Assembly (NCBI GenBank): GCA_964655485.1
Contig: CAZZMS010000136.1
Coordinates: 1-26,921, forward strand
Reading direction: 5' to 3'
DNA: 26,921 nt
Source: JANWYU01 sp964655485
GTDB lineage: Bacteria; Bdellovibrionota; Bdellovibrionia; Bdellovibrionales; Bdellovibrionaceae
Positions 16,348-24,103 of the stretch are shown here, piece by piece. Both the position numbers and the translations under genes were made by a program. A model generated the notes under the pieces. That model did no database searches. It was not told the origin of the DNA and worked only from the letters and a program-made list of their open reading frames with translations. How positions within the stretch are numbered: the stretch's first letter is position 1; each line of letters opens with the position of its first letter.

Positions 16348-16471
16348 GATCCTTAAACCGAAGGCCAGCTCCCAAAGGTGCTGGCATGATACTAAACTAG
16401 CCTCGCAGCATTACAGAACTTAATCCCCCATAATGGGATGGAATGATGGCGAAAACAACTCAAAGGCTCTT

Positions 16472-16918
16472 TTACGCATCCATCGTAGCGGCAGCATTGC
16501 GCCGAGCCTGAGCCTTAGCCTCACGCTCCTTTTCGCGTTCAGCAGTTTCCCGTAGGGCCATCTTGAATTTCTCCTCATGTTTTTCCATGGGGATTCTGGC
16601 ATCTAGTTTCACATGCATAAAGCGCATCACTTGGTCAGAAATCCGCATAACCCGCTCAAGCTCAGTAATGGCAGCTGGCTTAGCCTGGAACATCATATGA
16701 AAATAAATACCCTGTTGCTTTTTTTCGATGGGGTTAGCCAACTGACGACGCCCCCAAGTATCAAGAGAGTGAACACGGCCACCATAGCTTTCGATAACCG
16801 ATTTGTTTCTTTGAAAGATAGCTTTTTGCTGGTCTAAGGTCGCATCAGCATCGAGAATGACAACAACCTCGTAAGAGTTTAATTGATCGGCTTTTCTGGG
16901 CAACTTAGCAAAATCCAT
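16472..16918 (-). CDS. rpsF: ribosomal protein S6
   Basis: S6 is a primary component of the 30S platform, where it pairs with S18. The 148 residues have the family core: LNSYEVVVILDADATLDQQK, then GGRVHSLDTWGRRQLANPIE, the GIYFHMMFQAKP strand and ITELERVMRISDQVMRFMHV. An N-terminal extension of some 14 residues and a charged, Glu/Lys/Arg/Ala-rich tail are added. ATG at 16918 has AAAAGGAG five bases upstream. It starts the cluster that also holds a DUF2232 protein and rplI. The usual partner rpsR is not between them: the following 124 bases contain no S18-like frame. Confidence 0.95.
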   Translation of the reverse strand: MDFAKLPRKADQLNSYEVVVILDADATLDQQKAIFQRNKSVIESYGGRVHSLDTWGRRQLANPIEKKQQGIYFHMMFQAKPAAITELERVMRISDQVMRFMHVKLDARIPMEKHEEKFKMALRETAEREKEREAKAQARRNAAATMDA

Positions 16919-16997
16919 AACATCTCCTTTTGGTCTAACGGCCCAAAGCTCTCATAATGACTTTGAGCAAGGTGCCTAGTTGATATAGCCTATCCAT

Positions 16998-17807
16998 GTG
17001 CCAGACACAACTAAAAATTGGCTCACCACCGACGTGTATTTGGAAATCACCGCAGGGCCATTTGTCGGCCAAAAAAAACAAGCCCGCGAGGGGCTAAGGA
17101 TTGGGCGAACCCAAGGAGAGTGGGTCATTAAAGACCCTTCTCTCTCGAGCCTACACGCAGAGATTAGGCGTCACGCTCGGGGAGTGCTTATTCTGGCCGA
17201 TTTGGGCTCTAAGCATCAAATTAATTATCGCGGAGAAAAGGTTCAGAAAGTAGCCCTTTTGCCTGGAATCGAGTTCACCCTAGGACAAACGCATTTTTGT
17301 GTTAAAGAGGGACGTCTCCATCACGAGTCAGATCTAGAAACAAGCCCCACTGTAGCCCCACCGCCAAGCACGGAAGCCATGTATAATGAACGACTACTAC
17401 AGAGAGACGTATGGCGTGGTCAGATGTTAGATCGGGTTGCGAAACATTTAGCGATTAAAGGGCGTAGCAAAAATCGACCTCAGTTCAAGGTCTTTCCTCA
17501 CCCAGTAGCACTGGAGTGGGTTCAAGGCCTCGAGCTAGGGCGCCAAGAGGTGCTTGGATATGGACCGCGGGCCTTCGGCGATGCAGATCGAGAATTTGTT
17601 TTATACGAAAAAAACTCACCCCCTGTGGCGTGGGTGATCGCCCCTCCACCAGAGTCCATACAGGGCCTCTGTCTCATTCAAACTCCCCATCCAACGCTTG
17701 TTTTAATCAACGGAAAAAGCCAAAAAGAGTTTCTTGTTACGGACTCAGCTCAAATTGCGTGGGGCGCAAGTTTGATCCTGGTCCGCGCCATCAACTTCGA
17801 GGAATAA
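16998..17807 (+). CDS. FHA-domain protein
   Basis: FHA domains bind phosphothreonine peptides. In this 269-residue protein, residues 12-105 form one: GLRIGRTQGEWVIKDPSLSS with R37, S50/S51 and H53 (LHAEI), then LADLGSKHQINYRG with N76. The remaining 160 residues (Pro-rich hinge SPTVAPPPST, then an unrecognised part) have no known motif. No membrane segment is seen, so it is probably cytoplasmic. It starts with GTG at 16998 without a clear Shine-Dalgarno sequence. Its TAA directly abuts the ATG of the alpha/beta hydrolase, so the two are coupled. No kinase or phosphatase partner is in the window. FHA call sure; partner unknown. Confidence 0.85.
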   Translation: MPDTTKNWLTTDVYLEITAGPFVGQKKQAREGLRIGRTQGEWVIKDPSLSSLHAEIRRHARGVLILADLGSKHQINYRGEKVQKVALLPGIEFTLGQTHFCVKEGRLHHESDLETSPTVAPPPSTEAMYNERLLQRDVWRGQMLDRVAKHLAIKGRSKNRPQFKVFPHPVALEWVQGLELGRQEVLGYGPRAFGDADREFVLYEKNSPPVAWVIAPPPESIQGLCLIQTPHPTLVLINGKSQKEFLVTDSAQIAWGASLILVRAINFEE

Positions 17808-18737
17808 ATGACAACAGGACCACGGGTTACCAAACAAAGTTTTTTTATTCCACTAAGGGATGGCTCCATCCACTATGCCGAGGTGCGCGGCAGCGGAACA
17901 CCCCCTTTGGTACTTGTTTACGGAATCGCTTGTCAGATGAACCATTGGAACTACCAAATGGCCGAACTCGCCCAAGAGCGTCAAGTAGTTAGTTACGATC
18001 TGCGGGGGCATGTGCGCTCGGAAAAAGGTCATGAGTCGGAACTCACCGTCTCAGGCTTAGTGGAAGATCTGCATGAAATCCTGGGCGCTCTATCTATCCA
18101 TTCAGCCCACTTAGCGGGTCACAGCTTTGGTGTGCCGATTGCCGTCGAGTTCGCAAGCCGATATCCCGATCTCACCCATTCTCTCACTTTGATCAACGGC
18201 TTTGTGACCAATCCCATGCAAAATTTTATGGGAATGAATGTTCCTCAAGTATTGTTTCCCTTCCTGCTCGAACTGCAGCAAACAGACCCTGAAGCTTTTA
18301 AAAAAATCTGGCAACTTAGTGTCGAAAATCCATTGGCTACCCTGATCGCAGGGCTCACAGGAGGTTTCAATCTTAAAGCTACAGAGCTAAAAGACATTGA
18401 AATCTATACCCATGGAGTAGCCACCATGGACACGCATACATTTTTCACTCTCTTTCGAGCCTTGCTGGATTACGATGGTCGCGAGTCCGTAAAAACAATC
18501 CGAGCACCCACTTTAGTTATCGGAGGCGAGAAGGATCAAATCACGCCCTTGCGTTACCAAAAAGAGATCTTTGATCTCCTCCCAGAAACAACACCCAAGC
18601 GCCTGGTCACCGTTGATTATGGTTCTCATTGTTGCCAATTAGACTTTCCGGATTATGTCAATCTGCTGATGCGTGAGCATTTCCAATGGTCTAGCCAAGC
18701 GCAAGCTCGTGTGCTTCGCCCTTGGCATCATGAGTAG
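17808..18737 (+). CDS. alpha/beta-fold hydrolase
   Basis: This 309-residue protein is a soluble alpha/beta hydrolase. The nucleophile elbow is LAGHSFGVPIA (serine about 106). The acid is the Asp in IGGEKDQITP (about 243), and the base the His in DYGSHCCQ (about 274). An oxyanion region is suggested by VYGIACQMNHW. A helical lid occupies about residues 135-215. Substrate cannot be inferred; such proteins include esterases, lipases, haloperoxidases and epoxide hydrolases. Start ATG at 17808 follows the FHA stop with no gap. Its 3' end overlaps the ComF-like gene by eight bases, so three proteins of different type are translated in a tight series. Confidence 0.9.
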   Translation: MTTGPRVTKQSFFIPLRDGSIHYAEVRGSGTPPLVLVYGIACQMNHWNYQMAELAQERQVVSYDLRGHVRSEKGHESELTVSGLVEDLHEILGALSIHSAHLAGHSFGVPIAVEFASRYPDLTHSLTLINGFVTNPMQNFMGMNVPQVLFPFLLELQQTDPEAFKKIWQLSVENPLATLIAGLTGGFNLKATELKDIEIYTHGVATMDTHTFFTLFRALLDYDGRESVKTIRAPTLVIGGEKDQITPLRYQKEIFDLLPETTPKRLVTVDYGSHCCQLDFPDYVNLLMREHFQWSSQAQARVLRPWHHE

Positions 18738-19422
18738 ACTAGCTCAACACCCAAGGTTTGCCCTCTCTGCCGGATGGTTCTTTCTTCCTTTATGTCCTCT
18801 TTGCTCTCGATGGATGAACCCTCTTCGGTTACTTTGTCGATATTGTTACCACCAATTAGGCTTAAGGCCCATCTGGCGCAGCACCGCCGAAATACAGGTT
18901 GTCTCCCTCTGGTCTTGGAGTAAGGCTACACATCCTTTTTTCACCCCCCTTTTAGCTCGCCTGAAGTCCTTGAATCATCAAGCCGAAGCCCAGCTCTTCG
19001 CAAATGTCCTTTTGTCCCCATTACTCTATGCTCTTTCCCTGCAAAACTTTACTTCTAACGAGAAAAACCCTCCCATTCACTGGGTTCCCATCCCCCACTG
19101 GCACCATAAGCGGCAAACTAATCGCTTCCTCACTCAAGCACTGCAAGAGCTTCTTGGGGGAGAGGTTCACGATTGTCTCATTGATTTGTCATCTACTCCG
19201 CAAAAAATCCGCTCACGCAAACAAAGAAAAAACCGTCAGTTTGAAGTGCTTACCACAACACAACCCTTTGAGGGACTAGTTATCCTTGTGGACGATGTGA
19301 TTACCACGGGTAACACCTTAAGTGCCGCCGCCTCGGCCGTTAGGCGGCTGAGCCCACACAGCAAAATACTAGGCTTGACCTTCTTTAGTCGTGAAACAAG
19401 CTCGGTTGACAACATCAGATGA
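18730..19422 (+). CDS. ComF-family phosphoribosyltransferase-like protein
   Basis: The start is taken as ATG 18730 (230 residues), overlapping the hydrolase stop by eight bases; a GTG at 18673 lies far inside the hydrolase. ComF/GntX proteins combine a zinc-binding N-terminus with a type I phosphoribosyltransferase fold and act in DNA uptake in some naturally competent bacteria. Here C22 and C25 (PLCPLC), C36 and C39 (LLCRYCYHQLG) form the zinc site. The PRPP-binding loop is VILVDDVITTGNTL. WVPIPHWHHKRQTNRF is the typical ComF middle motif (family: PVPLH-x5-RGFNQ). An N-terminal hydrophobic stretch FFLPLC precedes the zinc site. Family call is confident; whether this bacterium takes up DNA cannot be judged. 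Confidence 0.88.
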   Translation: MSRLAQHPRFALSAGWFFLPLCPLCSRWMNPLRLLCRYCYHQLGLRPIWRSTAEIQVVSLWSWSKATHPFFTPLLARLKSLNHQAEAQLFANVLLSPLLYALSLQNFTSNEKNPPIHWVPIPHWHHKRQTNRFLTQALQELLGGEVHDCLIDLSSTPQKIRSRKQRKNRQFEVLTTTQPFEGLVILVDDVITTGNTLSAAASAVRRLSPHSKILGLTFFSRETSSVDNIR

Positions 19423-19439
19423 TGGTTTAGCTTTGAGCT

Positions 19440-20114
19440 ATGATCAAAACTCTTACTCTTCTGTTGCTCAGTTTTTATTTCGTCAAAGTGTCAGCCGCCA
19501 CCGATGAAAAAAAATTACCTGAGCCTGTCATTCAGGCGGTAGGCTCTCTTTTCTCAAGCGATAAATTATGTGAATTACAATTCAATAAGCAGGTAGACGA
19601 AAAACTCACTGGCCTACAAAGTGAAAGTCCGCTGACTCTTTACGTCTGGCAGAATCGTTTGCACTTGGCTCAATGGGACACAAACAGCACAAGCTTTTTT
19701 GTTTTCGATGGGAAAAAATCTTGGCTTATCCAGTTACCACAGGCTTTGCCGCAAAAAAAACATATACAGTGGTTTAAAGAGCTGCCGCGCAACGTTTATC
19801 ATTTGAATCAAGCCAAAGCTCAAATTCTTGATCTCTTTAAAAGGTTGAAAAACATCGGCAAAGAGCTCCCCGTTCATCTTGAGTCGCTAAACGAAGGTAA
19901 GATTCTGACTCAGCTCAAACCCCAACCGCCTTATATTCAAGATTTAACTTTAGAGATTCACGGGACCAAGTTGCATCAGGTGTCCTATAAAGACGACCTA
20001 GAAAACCGTATTCGACTCATTTTTACAGCCTCTCGCTGTAGGCCGGCGGAAAAGAAAGATCAGCAGTGGTTTCGCTTTCGTCCAAAGAGCGACGAAGCGG
20101 TAACTGAGCTTTAA
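19440..20114 (+). CDS. LolA-like periplasmic protein
   Basis: This 224-residue protein has a signal peptide (MIKTLTLLLLSFYFVKVSAA, cleaved near TDEKK) and a mature domain resembling the unclosed-barrel LolA fold: SPLTLYVWQNRLHLAQWD, SFFVFDGKKSWLIQLPQ, ILDLFKRLKN, and LTLEIHGTKLHQVSYKDDL, then IRLIFTASR. The pattern (a strand, FDGKKSW, then a later TLEIHGTKL strand) suggests outer-membrane lipoprotein carrier or a DUF4292-type relative. The match is by eye only. The ATG at 19440 has weak GAG upstream and follows the ComF-like gene by 17 bases. Its last 92 bases overlap the opposite-strand HTH gene, so the final 30 residues (Arg/Lys-rich) may be lineage-specific. Confidence 0.6.
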   Translation: MIKTLTLLLLSFYFVKVSAATDEKKLPEPVIQAVGSLFSSDKLCELQFNKQVDEKLTGLQSESPLTLYVWQNRLHLAQWDTNSTSFFVFDGKKSWLIQLPQALPQKKHIQWFKELPRNVYHLNQAKAQILDLFKRLKNIGKELPVHLESLNEGKILTQLKPQPPYIQDLTLEIHGTKLHQVSYKDDLENRIRLIFTASRCRPAEKKDQQWFRFRPKSDEAVTEL

Positions 20115-20421
20115 GCTTAACTAACTCATCCTCCAAAACGGAGACCAACATTTTTAAATCAATGACTTCTTTTTTTAACTGCAAAAGCTCTGCAGAAAAA
20201 CCCAGGGCTGAAGCGGGAGCGTGCGAAACACTCTCCATGTCACCGGAAGCTTGGGAGGGGCGATGCCAGCCCTGGGCTTTGGGTGGGGCTTGATCAAGAA
20301 GCATATATCGCCCTTGATCCAGCTTGTATGGCAACTCAGACTTACGAATCTTTCGCCGCAAAGTGCTGATACTGATCTTATACTTCGCCGCGTAGTCCGT
20401 AAGACTTAAGTAATGTTCCAT
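20023..20421 (-). CDS. small HTH protein with a coiled-coil tail
   Basis: The 132 residues begin with a MerR/excisionase-like helix-turn-helix (LSLTDYAAKYKISISTLRRK, then SELPYKLDQGRYMLLDQ; about 5-45), followed by a Gln/Ser/Pro-rich hinge and a leucine-heptad coiled coil (ELLQLKKEVIDLKMLVSVLE, then DELVKLKAQL). This layout is that of a small DNA-binding regulator that dimerises through its tail. It is convergent with the LolA-like gene and overlaps it by 92 bases (20023-20114). No Shine-Dalgarno sequence precedes the ATG. The HTH and heptad support reality, though codon use across the overlap would be the better test. Target unknown. Confidence 0.7.
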   Translation of the reverse strand: MEHYLSLTDYAAKYKISISTLRRKIRKSELPYKLDQGRYMLLDQAPPKAQGWHRPSQASGDMESVSHAPASALGFSAELLQLKKEVIDLKMLVSVLEDELVKLKAQLPLRRSLDESETTADLSFPPAYSERL

Positions 20422-20490
20422 AAGGCCATTGCAAACGGACCTTAGACCTTTGTCAAGCCAGATGAGTATCCTAGACCAAGGTCAGGCTAC

Positions 20491-20526
20491 TCACCTGAAT
20501 AGTCATGTGAATAGTCACCTGATTAG
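20491..20526. repeat. three tandem 12-base repeats at the sdhB 3' end
   Basis: Units TCACCTGAATAG (20491-20502), TCATGTGAATAG (20503-20514) and TCACCTGATTAG (20515-20526) are adjacent, differing at one to three positions. The third unit covers the sdhB stop codon (20523-20525). This is a small minisatellite of unknown function. Confidence 0.75.
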
Positions 20527-21311
20527 ATGGCCCCTTCACTCACTTTTCGCTCCTCGTAAACCACAGCTGAGCGAGCTAACTCCCGATTCAAACTAGCGAT
20601 AGCTGAAAGCTGAATCCCTTTAGGGCAGGCCGCCTCACAAGCACCTGTACTGGTGCAAGCACCAAATCCTTCTAGGTCATGCTGAGTGACCATGCGCCGA
20701 ACCCTCTGCTCCCGCTCCACTTGCCCTTGCGGCAAACTGACCAAATGACTGATCTTTGCGGAAGTAAACAGCATCGCCGAAGCGTTCTTACAGCTAGCCA
20801 CACAGGCCCCACAACCTATACAAGTAGCATTATCGAAAGCCCAATCGGCCTGTGGTTTAGGTACGGGCAAAGAGTTCCCATCAGGTGCCGCACCCGTGTC
20901 CACGGAGATGTAACCCCCCGCCTCAATAATACGATCAAAAGCCGTGCGATCTACCATTAAATCCTTGATCACGGGAAAAGCTGAAGCCCGCCAAGGCTCC
21001 AGTACCAAAGTCTCTCCATCCTTGAAGTTGCGCATGTGCAGCTGACATACCGTAGTGCGTTTGAGCGGGCCATGGGCACTTCCGTTAATCATAAACCCAC
21101 AAGAGCCACAAATCCCCTCACGACAATCATGATCAAAAGCTACCGGATCTTTTTTCTCTTTAACGAGTTGCTCATTGAGTTGATCGAGCATCTCCAGAAA
21201 CGAAGCATGCTCAGAGACATTTTTCACTTCATAGGTTTCAAAATGACCAGCCTCATTTTTATTTTTTTGCCGCCAAACTTTTAGAGTCAGGTTCAAATAT
21301 CGCTCGCTCAT
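20523..21311 (-). CDS. sdhB: succinate dehydrogenase / fumarate reductase iron-sulfur subunit
   Basis: SdhB passes electrons from the flavin of SdhA through three iron-sulfur clusters to the membrane subunit. The 262 residues have the [2Fe-2S] ligands C63, C68, C71 and C89 (DCREGICGSCGFMI ... TTVCQLH), then ATCIGCGACVASCKNAS for [4Fe-4S], and ACTSTGACEAACPKGI for the last clusters. ATG at 21311 is preferred (AAGAGGTG upstream); the in-frame GTG at 21317 would sit on the ribosome site. It follows sdhA by 21 bases in the order sdhC-sdhA-sdhB, last in the operon, with tandem repeats covering its stop. Direction (oxidation or reduction) cannot be read from sequence. Confidence 0.96.
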   Translation of the reverse strand: MSERYLNLTLKVWRQKNKNEAGHFETYEVKNVSEHASFLEMLDQLNEQLVKEKKDPVAFDHDCREGICGSCGFMINGSAHGPLKRTTVCQLHMRNFKDGETLVLEPWRASAFPVIKDLMVDRTAFDRIIEAGGYISVDTGAAPDGNSLPVPKPQADWAFDNATCIGCGACVASCKNASAMLFTSAKISHLVSLPQGQVEREQRVRRMVTQHDLEGFGACTSTGACEAACPKGIQLSAIASLNRELARSAVVYEERKVSEGAI

Positions 21312-21332
21312 AGTCACCTCTTACGCCACCAC

Positions 21333-23252
21333 TTACTTGTAAGACCGTGTGGAGGGTTTTACATTCTCAAAAACCAACTCTTCCTTATGCCGAATGGGAG
21401 CCTGATTGGCGCCCTGCCACTCCCAAGCGGCCACATGACAGAAGTTTTGATCATCCCTCGCCGCCTCACCGTCGGGAGTCTGATACTCCTCGCGAAAATG
21501 TCCTCCGCAACTTTCTTTTCGCTCCAGAGCATCACGGCACATGAGCTCGCCCAGCTCTAGGAAATCAGCTACCCGGCCAGCTTTTTCCAATTCGGGATTG
21601 ACCTCATTGAGCCCCCCAGGCACATACACATCATTCCAAAATTGCTCACGCAGCTTCGGAATTTCGGCGAGGGCTTTCTTGAGGCCTGCTTCGTTTCTGG
21701 CCATACCACAGTATTCCCACATGATACGGCCAAGTTTTTTGTGAATGGAATCCACAGAAGAAGAGCCTTTAATCTTAACAAGCCGAGTAAGCTCCTCGCG
21801 CACACGATTCTCAGCTTCGGCAAAAGCCTCATGCTGAGGGGAAACTTTCTGAGTATTTAATAAATTCGCCAAATAGTTACCAATCGTATAAGGCAACACA
21901 AAAAATCCATCAGCTAAGCCCTGCATCAGCGCAGAGGCCCCCAAGCGATTGGCTCCGTGATCAGAAAAGTTCGCCTCGCCCGCTACAAACAATCCCGGCA
22001 CTGTACTCATCAGGTGGTAATCTACCCACAAGCCACCCATAGTGTAGTGGGGAGCGGGGTAAATACGCATAGGCACTTCATAGGGGTTCTCTCCGGTAAT
22101 TTTTTCGTACATCTCAAACAAGTTACCGTAGCGCTCGGCGATCACCTGTTTACCATAGCGCTGAATGGCATCACGAAAATCCAGATAAACAGCCTCTTTG
22201 CCACCAACTCCGCGCCCTTCATCCACGCGATATTTCGCCTGACGAGAGGCCACATCGCGGGGGGCTAAGTTACCAAAGCTAGGGTACACTCTCTCTAGGT
22301 AGTAATCCCTTTCCTCATCGGGAATTTGGTTGGGGTGACGATGATCTCCCGGCTTCTTGGGCACCCACACACGGCCATCGTTACGTAGGGATTCAGACAT
22401 CAAGGTTAACTTGCTCTGATTCTCGCCGTGCACAGGAATGCAAGTGGGGTGAATCTGCGTGTAGCAGGGGTTTGCAAAAAACGCACCCCGCTTGTAAGCT
22501 CGCCAGGCTGCAGTGACCGCGCAGGCCATGGCGTTGGTTGAGAGAAAAAACACATTGGAATATCCACCAGTGGCTAAAATCACCACATCCGCGCTATGGC
22601 GCTCCAGCTCTCCAGTAAGCAGGTTTCGAACAATAATTCCTCTGGCACGCCCATCAACGACGACTAAATCTAGCATTTCTCTGCGGGTAAATAGCTTCAC
22701 TTGGCCTTTGTCCACTTGACGCATCATGCTTTGGTAAGCACCAAGCAACAGCTGCTGTCCCGTTTGGCCGCGAGCATAAAAGGTTCTTGAAACCTGAGCC
22801 CCTCCGAACGAACGGTTGGCCAACAAGCCTCCATACTCGCGCGCAAAAGGGACCCCAATCGCTACGCAGTGATCAATAATAGCAGTAGAAATTTCTGCCA
22901 AACGATGGACATTGGCTTCACGCGCTCGAAAATCTCCACCCTTGATGGTATCATAGAATAACCGGTAAACAGAATCCCCATCGTTTTTATAGTTCTTGGC
23001 CGCGTTGATACCTCCTTGGGCAGCTACCGAGTGCGCTCGCCTGGGGCTTTCGTGCACACAAAAAGCCTTCACGTTGTACCCCATCTCGCCCAAGCTAGCT
23101 GCTGCGCTAGCTCCCGCCAAACCAGTTCCCACCACAATCACATCAAATTTTTTGCGGTTGGCAGGGTTAACCAATTTCATCTCAAACTTATGCTTTTCCC
23201 ATTTGTCGGCCAAGTCCCCGGCGGGAATTTTTGCGTCCAATTTGTTTGCCAT
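21333..23252 (-). CDS. sdhA: succinate dehydrogenase / fumarate reductase flavoprotein subunit
   Basis: SdhA carries covalent FAD and the dicarboxylate active site. The 639 residues contain the dinucleotide motif VVGTGLAGASAA (40-51), the FAD-linking histidine H74 in RRAHSVAAQGGINAA, DTIKGGDFRARE, ARGQTGQQLLLG, ILATGGYSNVFFLSTNA, the catalytic-region segment GVGGKEAVYLDFR, HYTMGGLWVDY and LFVAGEANFSDHGANRLGAS. Such wording is typical of the B. subtilis/Bacteroidetes/delta-type SdhA with a single b-type cytochrome subunit, as found here. The product acts at the inner face of the cytoplasmic membrane. ATG 23252 has an AGGGAG site upstream. The gene lies between sdhC and sdhB. Confidence 0.97.
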   Translation of the reverse strand: MANKLDAKIPAGDLADKWEKHKFEMKLVNPANRKKFDVIVVGTGLAGASAAASLGEMGYNVKAFCVHESPRRAHSVAAQGGINAAKNYKNDGDSVYRLFYDTIKGGDFRAREANVHRLAEISTAIIDHCVAIGVPFAREYGGLLANRSFGGAQVSRTFYARGQTGQQLLLGAYQSMMRQVDKGQVKLFTRREMLDLVVVDGRARGIIVRNLLTGELERHSADVVILATGGYSNVFFLSTNAMACAVTAAWRAYKRGAFFANPCYTQIHPTCIPVHGENQSKLTLMSESLRNDGRVWVPKKPGDHRHPNQIPDEERDYYLERVYPSFGNLAPRDVASRQAKYRVDEGRGVGGKEAVYLDFRDAIQRYGKQVIAERYGNLFEMYEKITGENPYEVPMRIYPAPHYTMGGLWVDYHLMSTVPGLFVAGEANFSDHGANRLGASALMQGLADGFFVLPYTIGNYLANLLNTQKVSPQHEAFAEAENRVREELTRLVKIKGSSSVDSIHKKLGRIMWEYCGMARNEAGLKKALAEIPKLREQFWNDVYVPGGLNEVNPELEKAGRVADFLELGELMCRDALERKESCGGHFREEYQTPDGEAARDDQNFCHVAAWEWQGANQAPIRHKEELVFENVKPSTRSYK

Positions 23253-23301
23253 GCGATCTCCCTTGTCAAATCACCCAAAACGATGTTTTTCCCCAGAGTG
23301 C

Positions 23302-23976
23302 TTAGTGAGCTATAAAAATGTAAATCGGCTGAGCTACAAAACCTAATGTGACCAAAAGGGCGTAGGCCATACTTAGTCGGCGAAAAAACTCACGGTTTTT
23401 ACGATTCATCAAGCCCAAGCTTTGAAATACAGAACCAAAGCCGTGACTCAAGTGCATACCCAGTAACACCAAAGCCAAGAGGTACCAACCTACCGCCAGA
23501 GGATTTGAGAAAACCTCTACCACTAAGCGATACAGGTCCCGCATAACCACCCCATTGACCGCTGTCTCATAATAAGTACCAAACTTAAATCCCAAGAGAT
23601 GTGTAATCAAAAATACCAATATGATTGTACCATGCACGGCCATAGTTCGTGACGCTAAGCTCGGAGCTTTTTCGCCTTGTGGAGACATAGCGTATCGCTG
23701 AGGACCGCGCGCCCGGCGGTTCAACCAGGTCAAACGCAAAGCCGTCACAACATGAACGAGAATAGACAGGATCAGTGCTGCTTCGGCTACGTAAATGATG
23801 GAACCAGAAGTGAGAAAATGTGCATAACGGTTGTAGGCTTCCGGCCCAACAAATAGTAACAAGTTACCCAACATATGGGCCAACACAAAACCAGACCAGA
23901 TAAGCCCAGTTACGCCCATCAAAACTTTTTTGCCTGGAGACGAATCGAAATAATTCAAAGAACCTGCTTGAGACAT
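23302..23976 (-). CDS. sdhC: succinate dehydrogenase cytochrome b558-type membrane subunit
   Basis: This single membrane anchor binds haem(s) b and quinone. With ATG at 23976 (AGGAG seven bases upstream) it has 224 residues; an upstream TTG at 23997 lies before the ribosome site and is rejected. Five hydrophobic helices are seen, with histidines placed as haem ligands: FVLAHMLGNLLLF, SILVHVVTALRL, VHGTIILVFLITHLLGFK and LGMHLSHGFGSV. The motif KKVLMGVTGLIWSGFVLAHM opens the family. It is the first gene of sdhCAB; no separate sdhD exists, as expected for the one-subunit class. A TTGACA box sits about 75 bases upstream. Confidence 0.93.
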   Translation of the reverse strand: MSQAGSLNYFDSSPGKKVLMGVTGLIWSGFVLAHMLGNLLLFVGPEAYNRYAHFLTSGSIIYVAEAALILSILVHVVTALRLTWLNRRARGPQRYAMSPQGEKAPSLASRTMAVHGTIILVFLITHLLGFKFGTYYETAVNGVVMRDLYRLVVEVFSNPLAVGWYLLALVLLGMHLSHGFGSVFQSLGLMNRKNREFFRRLSMAYALLVTLGFVAQPIYIFIAH

Positions 23977-24050
23977 GAGCTCTCTCCTAAAAAGCAAGAT
24001 TTTACGCTTATTTGCGATGTGTTAATGAAAATGAACCGAAAACGAAAAAG

Positions 24051-24087
24051 TGTCAACTTTGAAAGTTTTTTTTGTTAAGTCCTATGG
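24051..24087. promoter_or_regulatory. divergent control region of sdhCAB and etfBA
   Basis: On the minus strand a perfect -35 box TTGACA (24056-24051) points to sdhC, with a poor -10 (CATTTT) after 17 bases. On the plus strand a TTGAAA (24059-24064) is followed after 18 bases by TATGGC (24083-24088) towards etfB. A 13-base palindrome AACTTTGAAAGTT (24055-24067) overlaps both -35 regions and could be an operator. Only the -35 box and palindrome are convincing. Confidence 0.45.
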
Positions 24088-24103
24088 CACCTAAGGAGGC
24101 TTT

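Noticed and set aside
16420..16602. Possible rpsR (S18) frame in the rpsF-DUF2232 gap
   Set aside because: It mostly lies within rpsF in another frame, is Arg-rich only by composition, and has no S18 sequence features.
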